A DNA stretch of 64,000 nucleotides from Methanocorpusculum petauri (lineage in GTDB: Archaea > Halobacteriota > Methanomicrobia > Methanomicrobiales > Methanocorpusculaceae): the NCBI RefSeq assembly GCF_026891975.1, contig NZ_JAPTGB010000009.1, forward strand, positions 23,296 to 87,295. The letters run 5' to 3'. Positions 44,818-53,623 of the stretch are shown one piece after another. Numbering within the stretch: the first letter of the stretch is position 1; each line of letters begins with the position of its first letter. A program made the translations under genes and the position numbers. The notes below the pieces were generated by a model. That model was not told where the DNA came from and did no database searches. It worked only from the letters and a program-made list of their open reading frames with translations.

Positions 44818-45906
44818 ATGACAAAAGAGAAACTTACCTCATCACGCAAGATGGATCATCTGCGTATCTGCAGCCAGACCGACATTGAGACAGGATCAAC
44901 ACTCTTCGACGATGTGCATCTGGTTCACTGTGCCCTGCCCGAATGCGACATGGATGCAATCGATCTCTCGGTTGAGTTTCTCGGAAAACGTCTCGCATCA
45001 CCGCTGTTCATTGCGGCGATGACCGGCGGCCACCCGGACACTGCAGAGGTCAACCGTGTTCTGGCAAGTGCGGCAGAACACTACAAGCTTGGTATCGGAG
45101 TCGGATCCCAGCGTGCGGCTCTGGAGAAACCGGAACTGGCGGATTCATTTGCCATCGTCCGTGAGACCGCACCGCATGCGTTCGTCTGCGGAAATCTCGG
45201 TGCGGTTCAGCTGGTGGAGCACGGCACGGAATGGGCGGAACGTGCGGTCGAGATGATTGACGCAGACGCTCTCTGCATTCACTTAAACTTCCTGCAGGAG
45301 GCAATCCAGCCGGAAGGTGATCACTCCGCCGTCGGATGTCTGGATGCCGTCCGGCAGCTGTGCAAAGACGTGAAGTTCCCGGTAATCGTCAAAGAAACCG
45401 GAAACGGGATATCCCGTGAAGTTGCAGCCAGACTCTGGGATGCCGGAGTCTCCGCCATTGATACCGGCGGTATGGGTGGAACATCATGGGCGAAAATAGA
45501 AGGAATCCGTGCCAATGAGCGCGGGGCTGCCGGTGATAAAGCACTCCGGGAACTTGGTGATTCTCTCCTTACCTGGGGAGTTCCAACCGCTGTGAGTGTT
45601 TTTGAGGTAGCCGGGACCGGAACCGGACCCGTAATCGCAACCGGCGGGCTGCGGTCGGGTCTTGACATCGCAAAAGGAATAGCTCTCGGAGCGACACTCG
45701 GGGGTATGGCTCTTCCCCTGCTCTCTCCTGCTCTGTGCGGCGAGGAGGAAACATGCAGAGCCATTGATGCAGTGCATTACCAGCTTCGTGCGGCAATGTT
45801 TCTGACGGGCTCTCCCAATGTTTCTGCTCTTCAGCATGCAAGAACGTATATCACAGGAACACTGCGGGAAATGATCGGGCAGCAGCCAAATATGCGCATG
45901 TCCTAA
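44818..45906 (+). CDS. fni: Type 2 isopentenyl-diphosphate delta-isomerase
   Basis: The 362-residue FMN and NADPH-dependent isomerase converts isopentenyl to dimethylallyl diphosphate. Seen are SRKMDHLRIC at the N-terminus, FIAAMTGGH, the LNFLQEAIQPEGD substrate region, GTSWAKIEG and the FMN loop ATGGLRSGLDIAKGIALGA. It is one of the coupled isoprenoid genes. Confidence 0.95.
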   Translation: MTKEKLTSSRKMDHLRICSQTDIETGSTLFDDVHLVHCALPECDMDAIDLSVEFLGKRLASPLFIAAMTGGHPDTAEVNRVLASAAEHYKLGIGVGSQRAALEKPELADSFAIVRETAPHAFVCGNLGAVQLVEHGTEWAERAVEMIDADALCIHLNFLQEAIQPEGDHSAVGCLDAVRQLCKDVKFPVIVKETGNGISREVAARLWDAGVSAIDTGGMGGTSWAKIEGIRANERGAAGDKALRELGDSLLTWGVPTAVSVFEVAGTGTGPVIATGGLRSGLDIAKGIALGATLGGMALPLLSPALCGEEETCRAIDAVHYQLRAAMFLTGSPNVSALQHARTYITGTLREMIGQQPNMRMS

Positions 45907-45932
45907 GGTCTGAAAAAATTCGGAGAAATACA

Positions 45933-47276
45933 ATGGTTGACATAGAAGTCATCGCCGTCGGCGGATACAACGAGGTCGGAAGGAATATGACCGCGGTCCG
46001 CGTCGGCAAAGAGATCGTTATCTTTGATATGGGTCTGTATCTTGACCCGATCTCAGGAAACAACAATGTAGAAATGGAGAATATGCACTCGCTGGATCTG
46101 ATCCAGATCGGTGCAATCCCTGACGATACCGTAATGAACTCGGTTGAGGGTACGGTCAAGGCGATCGTTTGTACGCACGGTCACCTGGACCACATCGGTG
46201 CTGTCCAGAAACTTGCCCACCGGTACAACTGTCCGGTGATTGCAACACCGTACACAACCGAGCTGATCAAGCAGCAGATCGAGGGAGAGCGCAAGTTCTC
46301 GGTGACGAACAAGACGTTTGCACTCAAAGCAGGCGGTAAGTACACCATCTCTCAGCATTTAACGCTGGAGTTCGTCCGTGTCCAGCACAGTATCATCGAT
46401 TCCATTATGGCGGTGCTTCACACACCGGCGGGCTGTGTGGTGTATGCAAACGATTTCAAGCTGGATATGACGCCGGTCATCGGCGAGGCCCCGGATCTTG
46501 CACGCATGCGTGCGATCGGCAAGGAGGGTGTGAAGGTTCTGATTGTTGAGTCGCTGAATCTGGATGATCGCGGCTATGCACCGAGCGAACAGGTTGCCCG
46601 TCTGCGGGTGCGGGATGCGATTACGCGCTGTGAGGATGATAAGAATGCGATCATCGTCTCGACGTTTGCCTCGCAGATTGCAAGAATCAAAACCATCACC
46701 GAGTGTGCCCGTGAGATCGATCGTGTCCCGATTCTTCTGGGAAGATCGATGGAGCGGTACAACGGAACTGCCGAGATGATGAAACAGGTTGCGTTCCCGC
46801 AGGGGACGAGCATCTACGGCAACCGTAAGACGACCGACCGGATGCTGCGCCGTGTGGCAAAGGAAGGAAAGGAAAAGTTCCTGCTGGTGGTTACCGGTCA
46901 TCAGGGAGAGCCGGGGTCCATGCTGTCCCGTATGGCAGCCGGTGATACGCCGTTTAAGATCGAGAAGGGCGATAAGGTAATGTTTTCGGCAAACATTATT
47001 CCAAATCCCGTGAACTATGCCCAGCGTGCGGAGGTTGACCGGCTTCTGCTGCGTCAGGGCGCAAGAATCTTTGACGGTCTTCACGTGACGGGTCACGCGT
47101 TCTATCAGGAACATTATGATCTGGTTTCGATGCTGAATCCGGAGCACATTGTTCCGTCCCATGGTCCGTTTGAGATGAAGGGCGGATATGTGACGCTTGG
47201 CCGTGAGTTCGGTTACACGCTGAACAAAGAGATTCACATTATGCAAAACGGAGACCGTCTGGTTCTTCCGAAATAA
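45933..47276 (+). CDS. rnj: Ribonuclease J (beta-CASP family)
   Basis: The 447-residue protein has the metallo-beta-lactamase motif THGHLDH (H82, H84, D86, H87) and the beta-CASP region (ESLNLDDRGYAPSEQ, VTGHQGEPGSMLSRM, HVTGHAFYQEH). Archaeal RNase J is a 5'-3' exoribonuclease. It sits in the isoprenoid operon between fni and idsA, an order conserved in several methanogens. It lacks the C-terminal extension of bacterial RNase J. Confidence 0.95.
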   Translation: MVDIEVIAVGGYNEVGRNMTAVRVGKEIVIFDMGLYLDPISGNNNVEMENMHSLDLIQIGAIPDDTVMNSVEGTVKAIVCTHGHLDHIGAVQKLAHRYNCPVIATPYTTELIKQQIEGERKFSVTNKTFALKAGGKYTISQHLTLEFVRVQHSIIDSIMAVLHTPAGCVVYANDFKLDMTPVIGEAPDLARMRAIGKEGVKVLIVESLNLDDRGYAPSEQVARLRVRDAITRCEDDKNAIIVSTFASQIARIKTITECAREIDRVPILLGRSMERYNGTAEMMKQVAFPQGTSIYGNRKTTDRMLRRVAKEGKEKFLLVVTGHQGEPGSMLSRMAAGDTPFKIEKGDKVMFSANIIPNPVNYAQRAEVDRLLLRQGARIFDGLHVTGHAFYQEHYDLVSMLNPEHIVPSHGPFEMKGGYVTLGREFGYTLNKEIHIMQNGDRLVLPK

Positions 47277-47299
47277 CCAAAAAATTGAGAGTGTGTATT

Positions 47300-48271
47300 A
47301 TGGAGTTATCCGAGTATCTGAAGTCCGTTGCCGCAAAAGTTGATCAGGAGGCGGACGAGTACAGCAAAGCGACCGACACGACACTGCAGAAGGCGTCCGC
47401 ACATCTGCTGCTCGGCGGAGGAAAACGCCTCCGTCCGGCAATGGTTCTGCTTGCGGCTGATGCCGTTCGCAAGGGAGCGTCTGCGGATATTTTTTCCGCA
47501 GCGCTTGCACTTGAGTGGACGCATACGTTCACGCTGGTGCATGATGATATTATGGACGGCGATTCGCTGCGCCGCGGAAGGCCGACGGTGCATGTGGTGT
47601 GGGATGAGCCGACGGCAATTCTTGCAGGCGATGTGCTGTACGCAAAGGCATTTGAGCATCTGTGTTCGGTGAAGAACGCAAGCCCCGAGTCGAAGGTTGC
47701 GGCCGTGCAGATGCTGTCGCATGCCTGTTATGAGATCTGTGAGGGTCAGCAGGAGGATGTGTCCTTTGAGACGCGGAATGATGTCCGTGCGGAGGAGTAC
47801 CTGGAGATGGTCAGAAAGAAGACGGGCGTTCTGTATGCGGCGGCAGCGGGTATTGGTGCTGCTCTTGCAGGAGGCGATTTCAAGCAGATCTCTGCGTTTT
47901 ATACGCTTGGTCTGAACACGGGAATTGCGTTCCAGATTCAGGATGACATCATTGATCTGATGACGCCGCCGGAGGTTTCCGGAAAAGATCAGGCATCGGA
48001 TCTCCGTGAGAACAAACAGACGCTTCTTGCAATCACGGCCCGCGAGATGGGTGTGGACTTGTCAAAGTACCATAAGGATCACCTTTCCCAGGAGGAGATC
48101 GCTGAGGCAATCGCACTTCTTGAGGAGTCAGGTGTTCTCGGGAAAGTCCGCGGTATCTCGGAAAAACTCATCGCTGACTCAAAGGCAGGCCTTGCGAGCG
48201 TGGTGCCGGAGTCCGAGGAGCGGGATCTGATCTTTGAGATGGTGGACTTCTTCATTACGAGAGGCTACTAA
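47300..48271 (+). CDS. idsA: Bifunctional short-chain isoprenyl diphosphate synthase
   Basis: The 323-residue trans-prenyltransferase carries both aspartate-rich motifs: DDIMD (residues 82-86) and QIQDDIIDL in the C-terminal half. It makes farnesyl and geranylgeranyl diphosphate for archaeal ether lipids. ATG 47300 is chosen over the GTG 15 bp before. It completes the isoprenoid set in this operon. Confidence 0.94.
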   Translation: MELSEYLKSVAAKVDQEADEYSKATDTTLQKASAHLLLGGGKRLRPAMVLLAADAVRKGASADIFSAALALEWTHTFTLVHDDIMDGDSLRRGRPTVHVVWDEPTAILAGDVLYAKAFEHLCSVKNASPESKVAAVQMLSHACYEICEGQQEDVSFETRNDVRAEEYLEMVRKKTGVLYAAAAGIGAALAGGDFKQISAFYTLGLNTGIAFQIQDDIIDLMTPPEVSGKDQASDLRENKQTLLAITAREMGVDLSKYHKDHLSQEEIAEAIALLEESGVLGKVRGISEKLIADSKAGLASVVPESEERDLIFEMVDFFITRGY

Positions 48272-48342
48272 TCTCTTTTTTTGCGGGCGGGGTACGTTTC
48301 TCTCCCTTGAATTCATATCGTTTCGGCGGCAATATCTTGGGA

Positions 48343-49035
48343 ATGAATCCGGCAGATGTTTCCGCCGCCGTCCGTGATCATGTCCGATCGGTTTCGCTTG
48401 GCGAAGCAACCGGTCATGACTGGTGGCATGTGTCCCGCGTTGCGGGCCTTTCCGCAAAGATCTGCGAAGCCGAGGGGGGAGATCCCCTGCGGGTTGAGCT
48501 GACCGCTCTGCTGCATGATGTTTTTGATGAGAAGTTCTACTCCGGCGATGCCGAGACGGCGCTGTCCGGTCTTGTCGATCAACTCGGTGTCCGCTCTGCA
48601 CTTCCGGATGAGGTCTGGGACGGCATTATTTATGATATCCTGCATCTCGGCTTTAAGGGAGGGTTTGATCAAACACCGTTGTCGTTGGAGGGGCAGATTG
48701 TGCAGGATGCCGACCGGCTTGATGCGATCGGGGCAATCGGTATTGCGCGGGCATTTGCCTACGGCGGGGCGAAAGGCCGCGAGCTGTACAATCCCGATGA
48801 AGGAGTCGTGACGGTCACTACTGCCGCGGAGTACCGCACCGGCAGCCGTCATACGGTCAATCACTTCTCTGAAAAACTGCTGCTTCTGCGGGATCGGATG
48901 AACACTGACACGGCGCGGGAGATTGCACAGCGGCGGCACCGGTTTATGGAGGAGTATCTCGCAGAGTTTTTTGCGGAATGGGAGGATGCTGTTTCCTACA
49001 ACAGGCGTGATCCGGATGAACGGGACGGAAAATAA
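48343..49035 (+). CDS. HD-domain phosphohydrolase
   Basis: The 230-residue protein is a YedJ/YpgQ-type HD phosphohydrolase: GHDWWHVSRV supplies the first histidine, LLHDVFDEKFY the HD pair, and QDADRLDAIGAIGIARAFAYGG the last aspartate. These enzymes hydrolyse nucleotides or phosphomonoesters; the substrate here is unknown. ATG 48343 is chosen. Its end overlaps the next gene by 20 bp. Confidence 0.88.
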   Translation: MNPADVSAAVRDHVRSVSLGEATGHDWWHVSRVAGLSAKICEAEGGDPLRVELTALLHDVFDEKFYSGDAETALSGLVDQLGVRSALPDEVWDGIIYDILHLGFKGGFDQTPLSLEGQIVQDADRLDAIGAIGIARAFAYGGAKGRELYNPDEGVVTVTTAAEYRTGSRHTVNHFSEKLLLLRDRMNTDTAREIAQRRHRFMEEYLAEFFAEWEDAVSYNRRDPDERDGK

Positions 49036-49630
49036 AATCAGTCTGGATGATGTACGGGAAAAGTATCTGCGAAAGAATCAGCTGTTGTTTTCCCGGGACA
49101 GTGCATGTCTGCGCGATCTTATCCGGTTGATTTGTGCACAGAAGCATCGGACGATTGTTATGTGGGCATTTACGTGTGTTGCTGAGCCGGTTACTGTTCT
49201 GAGGCATGCGTATCCCGAAGACCCAAGGCCGGAGGAGGCGGTGCGGATCTGTAAGCTGTGGGCTGAAGGGAAGGTGAAAATGCCGGTGGCGAAAAAAGCA
49301 TTGTTATCGGTTCATGCGATGGCCCGGGATGTCGATAATCCGCGGGATTGCGCGTTATGTCATGCGGTGGGACAGGCATGTGCGGCCGTACATGTGGAAA
49401 CACATGCGGTTGGTCTGGCTTTTTATGAGTTAACTGCCATTGTCCGGGAGCTTGGGATAGAAAAGTGTGAAGACGCAGTGGACGAAAAGATCAATTTCTA
49501 TCTCTCCACTCTTCAAATCTGGCAGGAGAGGATAGATTCCCAAACTTACTCCTGGGCTGATTTTCTTCTGGACGACAGCAGAGTCAATAAAGAACTCCTC
49601 CTTTGGAAGAAACGATCAAAGTCGCCCTGA
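49016..49630 (+). CDS. Imm5-like (putative immunity) protein
   Basis: ATG 49016 gives 204 residues. The core is a helical domain with the pattern HRTIVMWAFTCVAEPVTVL, then PEDPRPEEAVRICKLWAEGK, DCALCHAVGQACAAVHVETHA and VGLAFYELTA. This matches the family I know as Imm-5-like putative immunity proteins, which in bacteria protect from polymorphic toxins. No toxin gene is visible here. The gene overlaps the HD gene, so it may simply have been captured in this operon. The C-terminal 40 residues are less conserved-looking and rich in Trp. Confidence 0.6.
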   Translation: MNGTENKISLDDVREKYLRKNQLLFSRDSACLRDLIRLICAQKHRTIVMWAFTCVAEPVTVLRHAYPEDPRPEEAVRICKLWAEGKVKMPVAKKALLSVHAMARDVDNPRDCALCHAVGQACAAVHVETHAVGLAFYELTAIVRELGIEKCEDAVDEKINFYLSTLQIWQERIDSQTYSWADFLLDDSRVNKELLLWKKRSKSP

Positions 49631-49702
49631 TCCCTCTCTGCCGGAGATGCTTCTTTCTGCTGGAAAGTATAAACACCTCCCCCGCCAATATAATTCCCGC
49701 AA

Positions 49703-51385
49703 ATGTCCGATACAAATATTCGTGATGATATCTATCTTTTCGCCCTGCAGAACGCAGTAAAGCACAAGTCAGTCCCCAAGGCCGGTGCCATTCTCGGGTC
49801 CGTCATGGGTGCACATCCCGAGCTTCGCCCGAAGGCAAAAGAGATCAACGCCATGCTGCCCGAAATTCTCGCAGAGGTTGAAGCAATGTCTGTTGAGGAG
49901 CGCGAAGCAAAACTCACCGCACTCTCTCCTGAGATGATCGAAAAGATGCACGAGAAAAAAGAGCGCGTGCACGAACTCCCCGAACTTCCCGAAGCTGAAG
50001 GCGGTGTTGTCATGCGGTTTGCGCCAAACCCTTCAGGTCCTCTGCATCTCGGTCATGCTCGCGCCTCGGTTCTGAATGATTACTATGTCAAGAAGTACGG
50101 CGGCAAGTTCTATTACCGTGTTGAGGATACCGACCCGAAACGTGTTGACCCTGAAGCCTATGACATGGTCATGGAGGATCTCAGGTGGCTTGGCATCGGC
50201 ATCACCGATGTGATCTATCAGTCCGATCGGTTCCAGATATACTATGACTTCGCCCGCGAACTGATCACGCTCGGCGGCGCATACATGTGCACCTGCGACA
50301 ACGACGAGTTCCGCGAGAAAAAACTGAAAAAACAGCCGTGTCCCTGCCGCAATCTCAGCGTTGAGGAGAACCTGCACCGCTTCGACGACATGCTCGCCGG
50401 AAAATACCAGGAAGGCGAGATCACCATGCGGGTCAAAACCGACATCTCCCATCCCGACCCGGCAGTCCGCGACTTTGCCGCGATGCGGGTACTCACTTCC
50501 GTCAAACATCCCCGCCGGCCTGAGATCTTTGTCTATCCGCTGATGAACTTCTCCGTCGCCGTTGATGATCACCTCCTTGGTATGACACATGTTATCCGCG
50601 GAAAGGATCACATTGCCAACACCCGCCGCCAGGAGTACATCTACCGGTACTTCGGCTGGAAGATGCCGCACTTCTACCACTACGGGAGAATGTCCATCGC
50701 AGGGCTTGAACTCTCCACGTCCGGCATGCGTAAGGGAATCAACGAAGGACTCTATACCGGATGGGACGATATTCACCTTGGAACACTCCGTGCGCTTGCC
50801 CGCCGCGGCATCCAGCCGGAGGCGGTTCGTGCGGCGGTCGTTGATATCGGTATGGGGGACACCGACATTTCATTCTCGTGGGAGAACCTGTTTGCCCAGA
50901 ACAAAGCACTCATCGATGCCGGTGCCGACCGCTACTTCTTTGTGCCGGACGCAGTATCGGTTGCGGTTGCAGATGCTCCGGCAGTGGAAGCCCACGCACC
51001 TATCTACCCGAACCAGCCGGAGCGGGGGGAACGTGTACTCGCCTTTACGGGCAGTGTTCTCCTGCCGAGATCAGAGATTGAGACCGGCAGAATGCTCCGC
51101 CTGAAGGATCTCTTCAACATCAGAATCACGGGGAACGGAACCGCAGAGTATGCAGGCGACTCGCTTGCCGAGGCCCGTGCTGCAAAAGCGCCGATTGTCC
51201 AGTGGCTTCCTGCGGGAGCGGGTGTTCCCTGTTCACTTCTGACTCCGGAAGGAACAAGCGAAGGATACTGTGAGGCTGCCGTGCAGAAGTACGATCAGAA
51301 GATTGTACAGTTTGAGCGTGTGGGTTTTGCCAGAATTGATTCGGTGAAGGACGAGCAGGTCACTGCCTACTTTACCCACCGCTGA
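49703..51385 (+). CDS. gltX: Glutamyl-tRNA synthetase (archaeal, non-discriminating type)
   Basis: The 560-residue class I synthetase has the HIGH motif in FAPNPSGPLHLGHARA, the KMSKS-like loop LSTSGMRKG, an archaeal N-terminal extension of about 100 residues and a beta-barrel anticodon domain like GlnRS. A zinc-like cluster CTCDNDEF with CPC is seen near residue 200. It likely charges both tRNA-Glu and tRNA-Gln, the latter then being amidated. Confidence 0.96.
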   Translation: MSDTNIRDDIYLFALQNAVKHKSVPKAGAILGSVMGAHPELRPKAKEINAMLPEILAEVEAMSVEEREAKLTALSPEMIEKMHEKKERVHELPELPEAEGGVVMRFAPNPSGPLHLGHARASVLNDYYVKKYGGKFYYRVEDTDPKRVDPEAYDMVMEDLRWLGIGITDVIYQSDRFQIYYDFARELITLGGAYMCTCDNDEFREKKLKKQPCPCRNLSVEENLHRFDDMLAGKYQEGEITMRVKTDISHPDPAVRDFAAMRVLTSVKHPRRPEIFVYPLMNFSVAVDDHLLGMTHVIRGKDHIANTRRQEYIYRYFGWKMPHFYHYGRMSIAGLELSTSGMRKGINEGLYTGWDDIHLGTLRALARRGIQPEAVRAAVVDIGMGDTDISFSWENLFAQNKALIDAGADRYFFVPDAVSVAVADAPAVEAHAPIYPNQPERGERVLAFTGSVLLPRSEIETGRMLRLKDLFNIRITGNGTAEYAGDSLAEARAAKAPIVQWLPAGAGVPCSLLTPEGTSEGYCEAAVQKYDQKIVQFERVGFARIDSVKDEQVTAYFTHR

Positions 51386-51395
51386 TTTTTTTGCT

Positions 51396-52052
51396 ATGTC
51401 TGCCGTCGAGGTTGCTGAACTTCTCTCGCATGCTGAGATTATGCCTTCGCATATCCGGCATGCCGTTCATCACCTGACAAAACCCGAACGTGTAATGTTG
51501 TATGATGCGGCAAATCCTCTGCACCGCTCGGCCACCGGAAAATATTTTGAAGCCCTGGTCTATGAACTGCTGCTCGGATGCGCGGAGCATTCGGATGCGG
51601 TTGTTTCGGTTGCCGCGAAGTTTTCGGATGTAGAGTTTGCGCCCTACGACAAGTATGCGCCTGATGGTCTGTGGTACTCCCGTGACGGCGGCATCCGGTT
51701 TCGGGTCGGCGGCAAAGTCGCCGCCGAGGTGGACCTCCTGATCAAAACCTCTGACGGTGTCCGTGTCTTCGGCGAGGTGATCATCAATCCTTCCGGCGTT
51801 CGCGGTTTCCGCAGTGAAATTTCTGCAAAGAAAAAACTGCTCAATGAGCTCTACGGGGATCCCGTCGAGTTTCTGATGGTGCTTGCCGCAGTTCCTCCGG
51901 CCGGTGGTGTCCGGTGTCTTGAGGGGTCGGATGCGTATGCGGTCGTTTCAGGCGGTGATCGTTCCTACGAAATGGTTCACCCGGGCGAGGTTCTGAAACG
52001 GAAACTCTCGCCTGCGGCAAGTACAAAAAGAGTAAACGGAAAAGACTGGTAA
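51396..52052 (+). CDS. Conserved protein, possible PD-(D/E)XK-like fold
   Basis: I do not recognise a named family. The 218-residue protein has GKYFEALVYELL (E52) followed by GGKVAAEVDLLIKTSDGVRVFGEVI. D113 and E127 sit on adjacent strands as in the PD-(D/E)XK fold, but the lysine after the glutamate is replaced (EVI), with several K in the next helix (SAKKKLLNELYG) as possible substitutes. It could be an inactive or migrated-lysine nuclease-like protein. It follows gltX by 10 bp. Confidence 0.4.
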   Translation: MSAVEVAELLSHAEIMPSHIRHAVHHLTKPERVMLYDAANPLHRSATGKYFEALVYELLLGCAEHSDAVVSVAAKFSDVEFAPYDKYAPDGLWYSRDGGIRFRVGGKVAAEVDLLIKTSDGVRVFGEVIINPSGVRGFRSEISAKKKLLNELYGDPVEFLMVLAAVPPAGGVRCLEGSDAYAVVSGGDRSYEMVHPGEVLKRKLSPAASTKRVNGKDW

Positions 52053-52055
52053 CCG

Positions 52056-52763
52056 TCAGGGGGAGAAGTAGGGACAGCGTATTCCCAGACAGTCCCGGTT
52101 CTTCTTTGCATATTTGCAGTGGATTTCTTTTGGCAGCTCCATTTTTACCCCGAAGTACTCTTCCGCATGTTCTGCCGCGATCTTGATCGAGGTAAACGTA
52201 CTGCGTTTGCAGCACCTCGGCCCGCCGATCTCACTGATCTCCATCAGGCACTGGGCGACCAGTCGGTTCCCTTCTCCCCATTCGTCAACGCTGTGGGTTT
52301 TTGTTCCCGCAAGAATGGAGTAAAAGATTCCTGCACTCACTGCCCCGCCGCAAGCTCCTGTTTTTGCACAGATGCCGTACGGAAGAATCGTTCCGCGTTT
52401 GATCACTTCATCGATTGCTTCCTTGAGATTGATTGTACCGCCGCAGTTTTTGTAGGCGGTTGCAAGGGCTGCTGCTACCACACAGTGATGATCTGCTTCG
52501 TGCATGAGGATGACGGGCGTATCCATCATGGCAATTGCAATCTCGATCGGATCTTTTGATTTGGTCTGTGTGCATATCTTCCGGATTACGGCGACGCCCG
52601 GATGTTCACTGCAGTTTTCGCAGATGTAGTGTCCTGCACTGCATCTGATAACATCCGTAAATTTTCTTCCGCAGATGTCACACTCCATCACTTTTGCAGG
52701 ATGTATTACTTCCAATGGAGCACCGCAGAGTGCACACATATCTGATTTCTTTCCACCACTCAA
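52056..52763 (-). CDS. DUF5714 family protein, copy 1
   Basis: The 235-residue protein begins with a zinc-ribbon-like part (CALCGAPLEV and CDICGRKF) and the segment CSAGHYICENCSEHPG. The core is helical with many conserved small residues (HEADHHCVVAAALATAYKNCGG; GICAKTGACGGAVSAGIF), and the C-terminus has C-rich pieces (GGPRCCKRSTF; CKYAKKNRDCLGIRCPYF). The family is known as DUF5714, with a possible link to methyltransferase systems but no proven role. A paralogue lies directly upstream on the same strand. Confidence 0.8.
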   Translation of the reverse strand: MSGGKKSDMCALCGAPLEVIHPAKVMECDICGRKFTDVIRCSAGHYICENCSEHPGVAVIRKICTQTKSKDPIEIAIAMMDTPVILMHEADHHCVVAAALATAYKNCGGTINLKEAIDEVIKRGTILPYGICAKTGACGGAVSAGIFYSILAGTKTHSVDEWGEGNRLVAQCLMEISEIGGPRCCKRSTFTSIKIAAEHAEEYFGVKMELPKEIHCKYAKKNRDCLGIRCPYFSP

Positions 52764-52906
52764 AACACATCACTCCCAGCAGGCTCCGGGGGGACAGAAT
52801 AGGACAGAGATGTACTCTGTTCCTTTTACGGGTATCGTATTCCTTTTCCCCAAAGAGCCTTTTGGCAAATAGATTAACTATATGCTAATGTTCTATATAT
52901 CTTTGC

Positions 52907-53623
52907 TCACTCAGTAATCCCCGGGTAATACGGGCAGTGTTCTTTGTTACAGTCAACGTTCCGTTCCATGTATCCGCACCGTATCTTTTCCGGCATCTCA
53001 AGCTGTACGCCGAAGTGTTTGGCGATGAACGCTGCTGCTGTCTCAAGAGAGAAAAAGGTACAGCGTTTGCAGCATCTCGGTCCTCCGGCCGATCCTATTT
53101 TGTACAGACATTGCGATACGAGAAGGTTTCCTTCTCCCCACTCTTTTATGCTCAGAGGGTCGGTTTTTGCAACGATAGAGTAGAAGATTCCTGCACTCAC
53201 TGCTCCGCCGCTGGTTCCGGCAGCAGCACATATCCCATACGGTACGGCTGATCCGCGTCTGATTGCCTCATCAACCGCGGTGTTGAGATCCACCTCACCG
53301 CCGCAGTTTTTGTAGGCGGCGAGGAGCGCTGCGGCGATGATTGCATGATGGTCTGCTCCGTGCATATAGATCGCCGGGCTGTTCATCATGATTACGGCAA
53401 GTGAGACCGGGTTCTTTGATTTGGTACGGGTACAGATATTGCGGATTACCGCAGCACCCGGGTGTTTGCAGCAGTCATTACAAACATAATGCCCGTTGAT
53501 ACAGACGGCGGTGTCGGTAAAGGTCTCCCGGCAGAATGCGCACTCCGTCTTTGCCGGCTGTTCTCTGGTGATTACCGGAGATCCGCAGATCAGGCATCCG
53601 TCGTTCTTTTTCGCATCACTCAT
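52907..53623 (-). CDS. DUF5714 family protein, copy 2
   Basis: The 238-residue protein is similar to copy 1 almost throughout: CLICGSPVITR, CAFCRETFTD, GHYVCNDCCKHPG, YMHGADHHAIIAAALLAAYKNCGG, GICAAAGTSGGAVSAGIFYS and a cysteine-rich end. The two copies are recent enough to keep the same motifs but differ in most surface positions. It overlaps the deoxyhypusine synthase gene by 4 bp, so it is translated with it. Function is unknown. Confidence 0.8.
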   Translation of the reverse strand: MSDAKKNDGCLICGSPVITREQPAKTECAFCRETFTDTAVCINGHYVCNDCCKHPGAAVIRNICTRTKSKNPVSLAVIMMNSPAIYMHGADHHAIIAAALLAAYKNCGGEVDLNTAVDEAIRRGSAVPYGICAAAGTSGGAVSAGIFYSIVAKTDPLSIKEWGEGNLLVSQCLYKIGSAGGPRCCKRCTFFSLETAAAFIAKHFGVQLEMPEKIRCGYMERNVDCNKEHCPYYPGITE

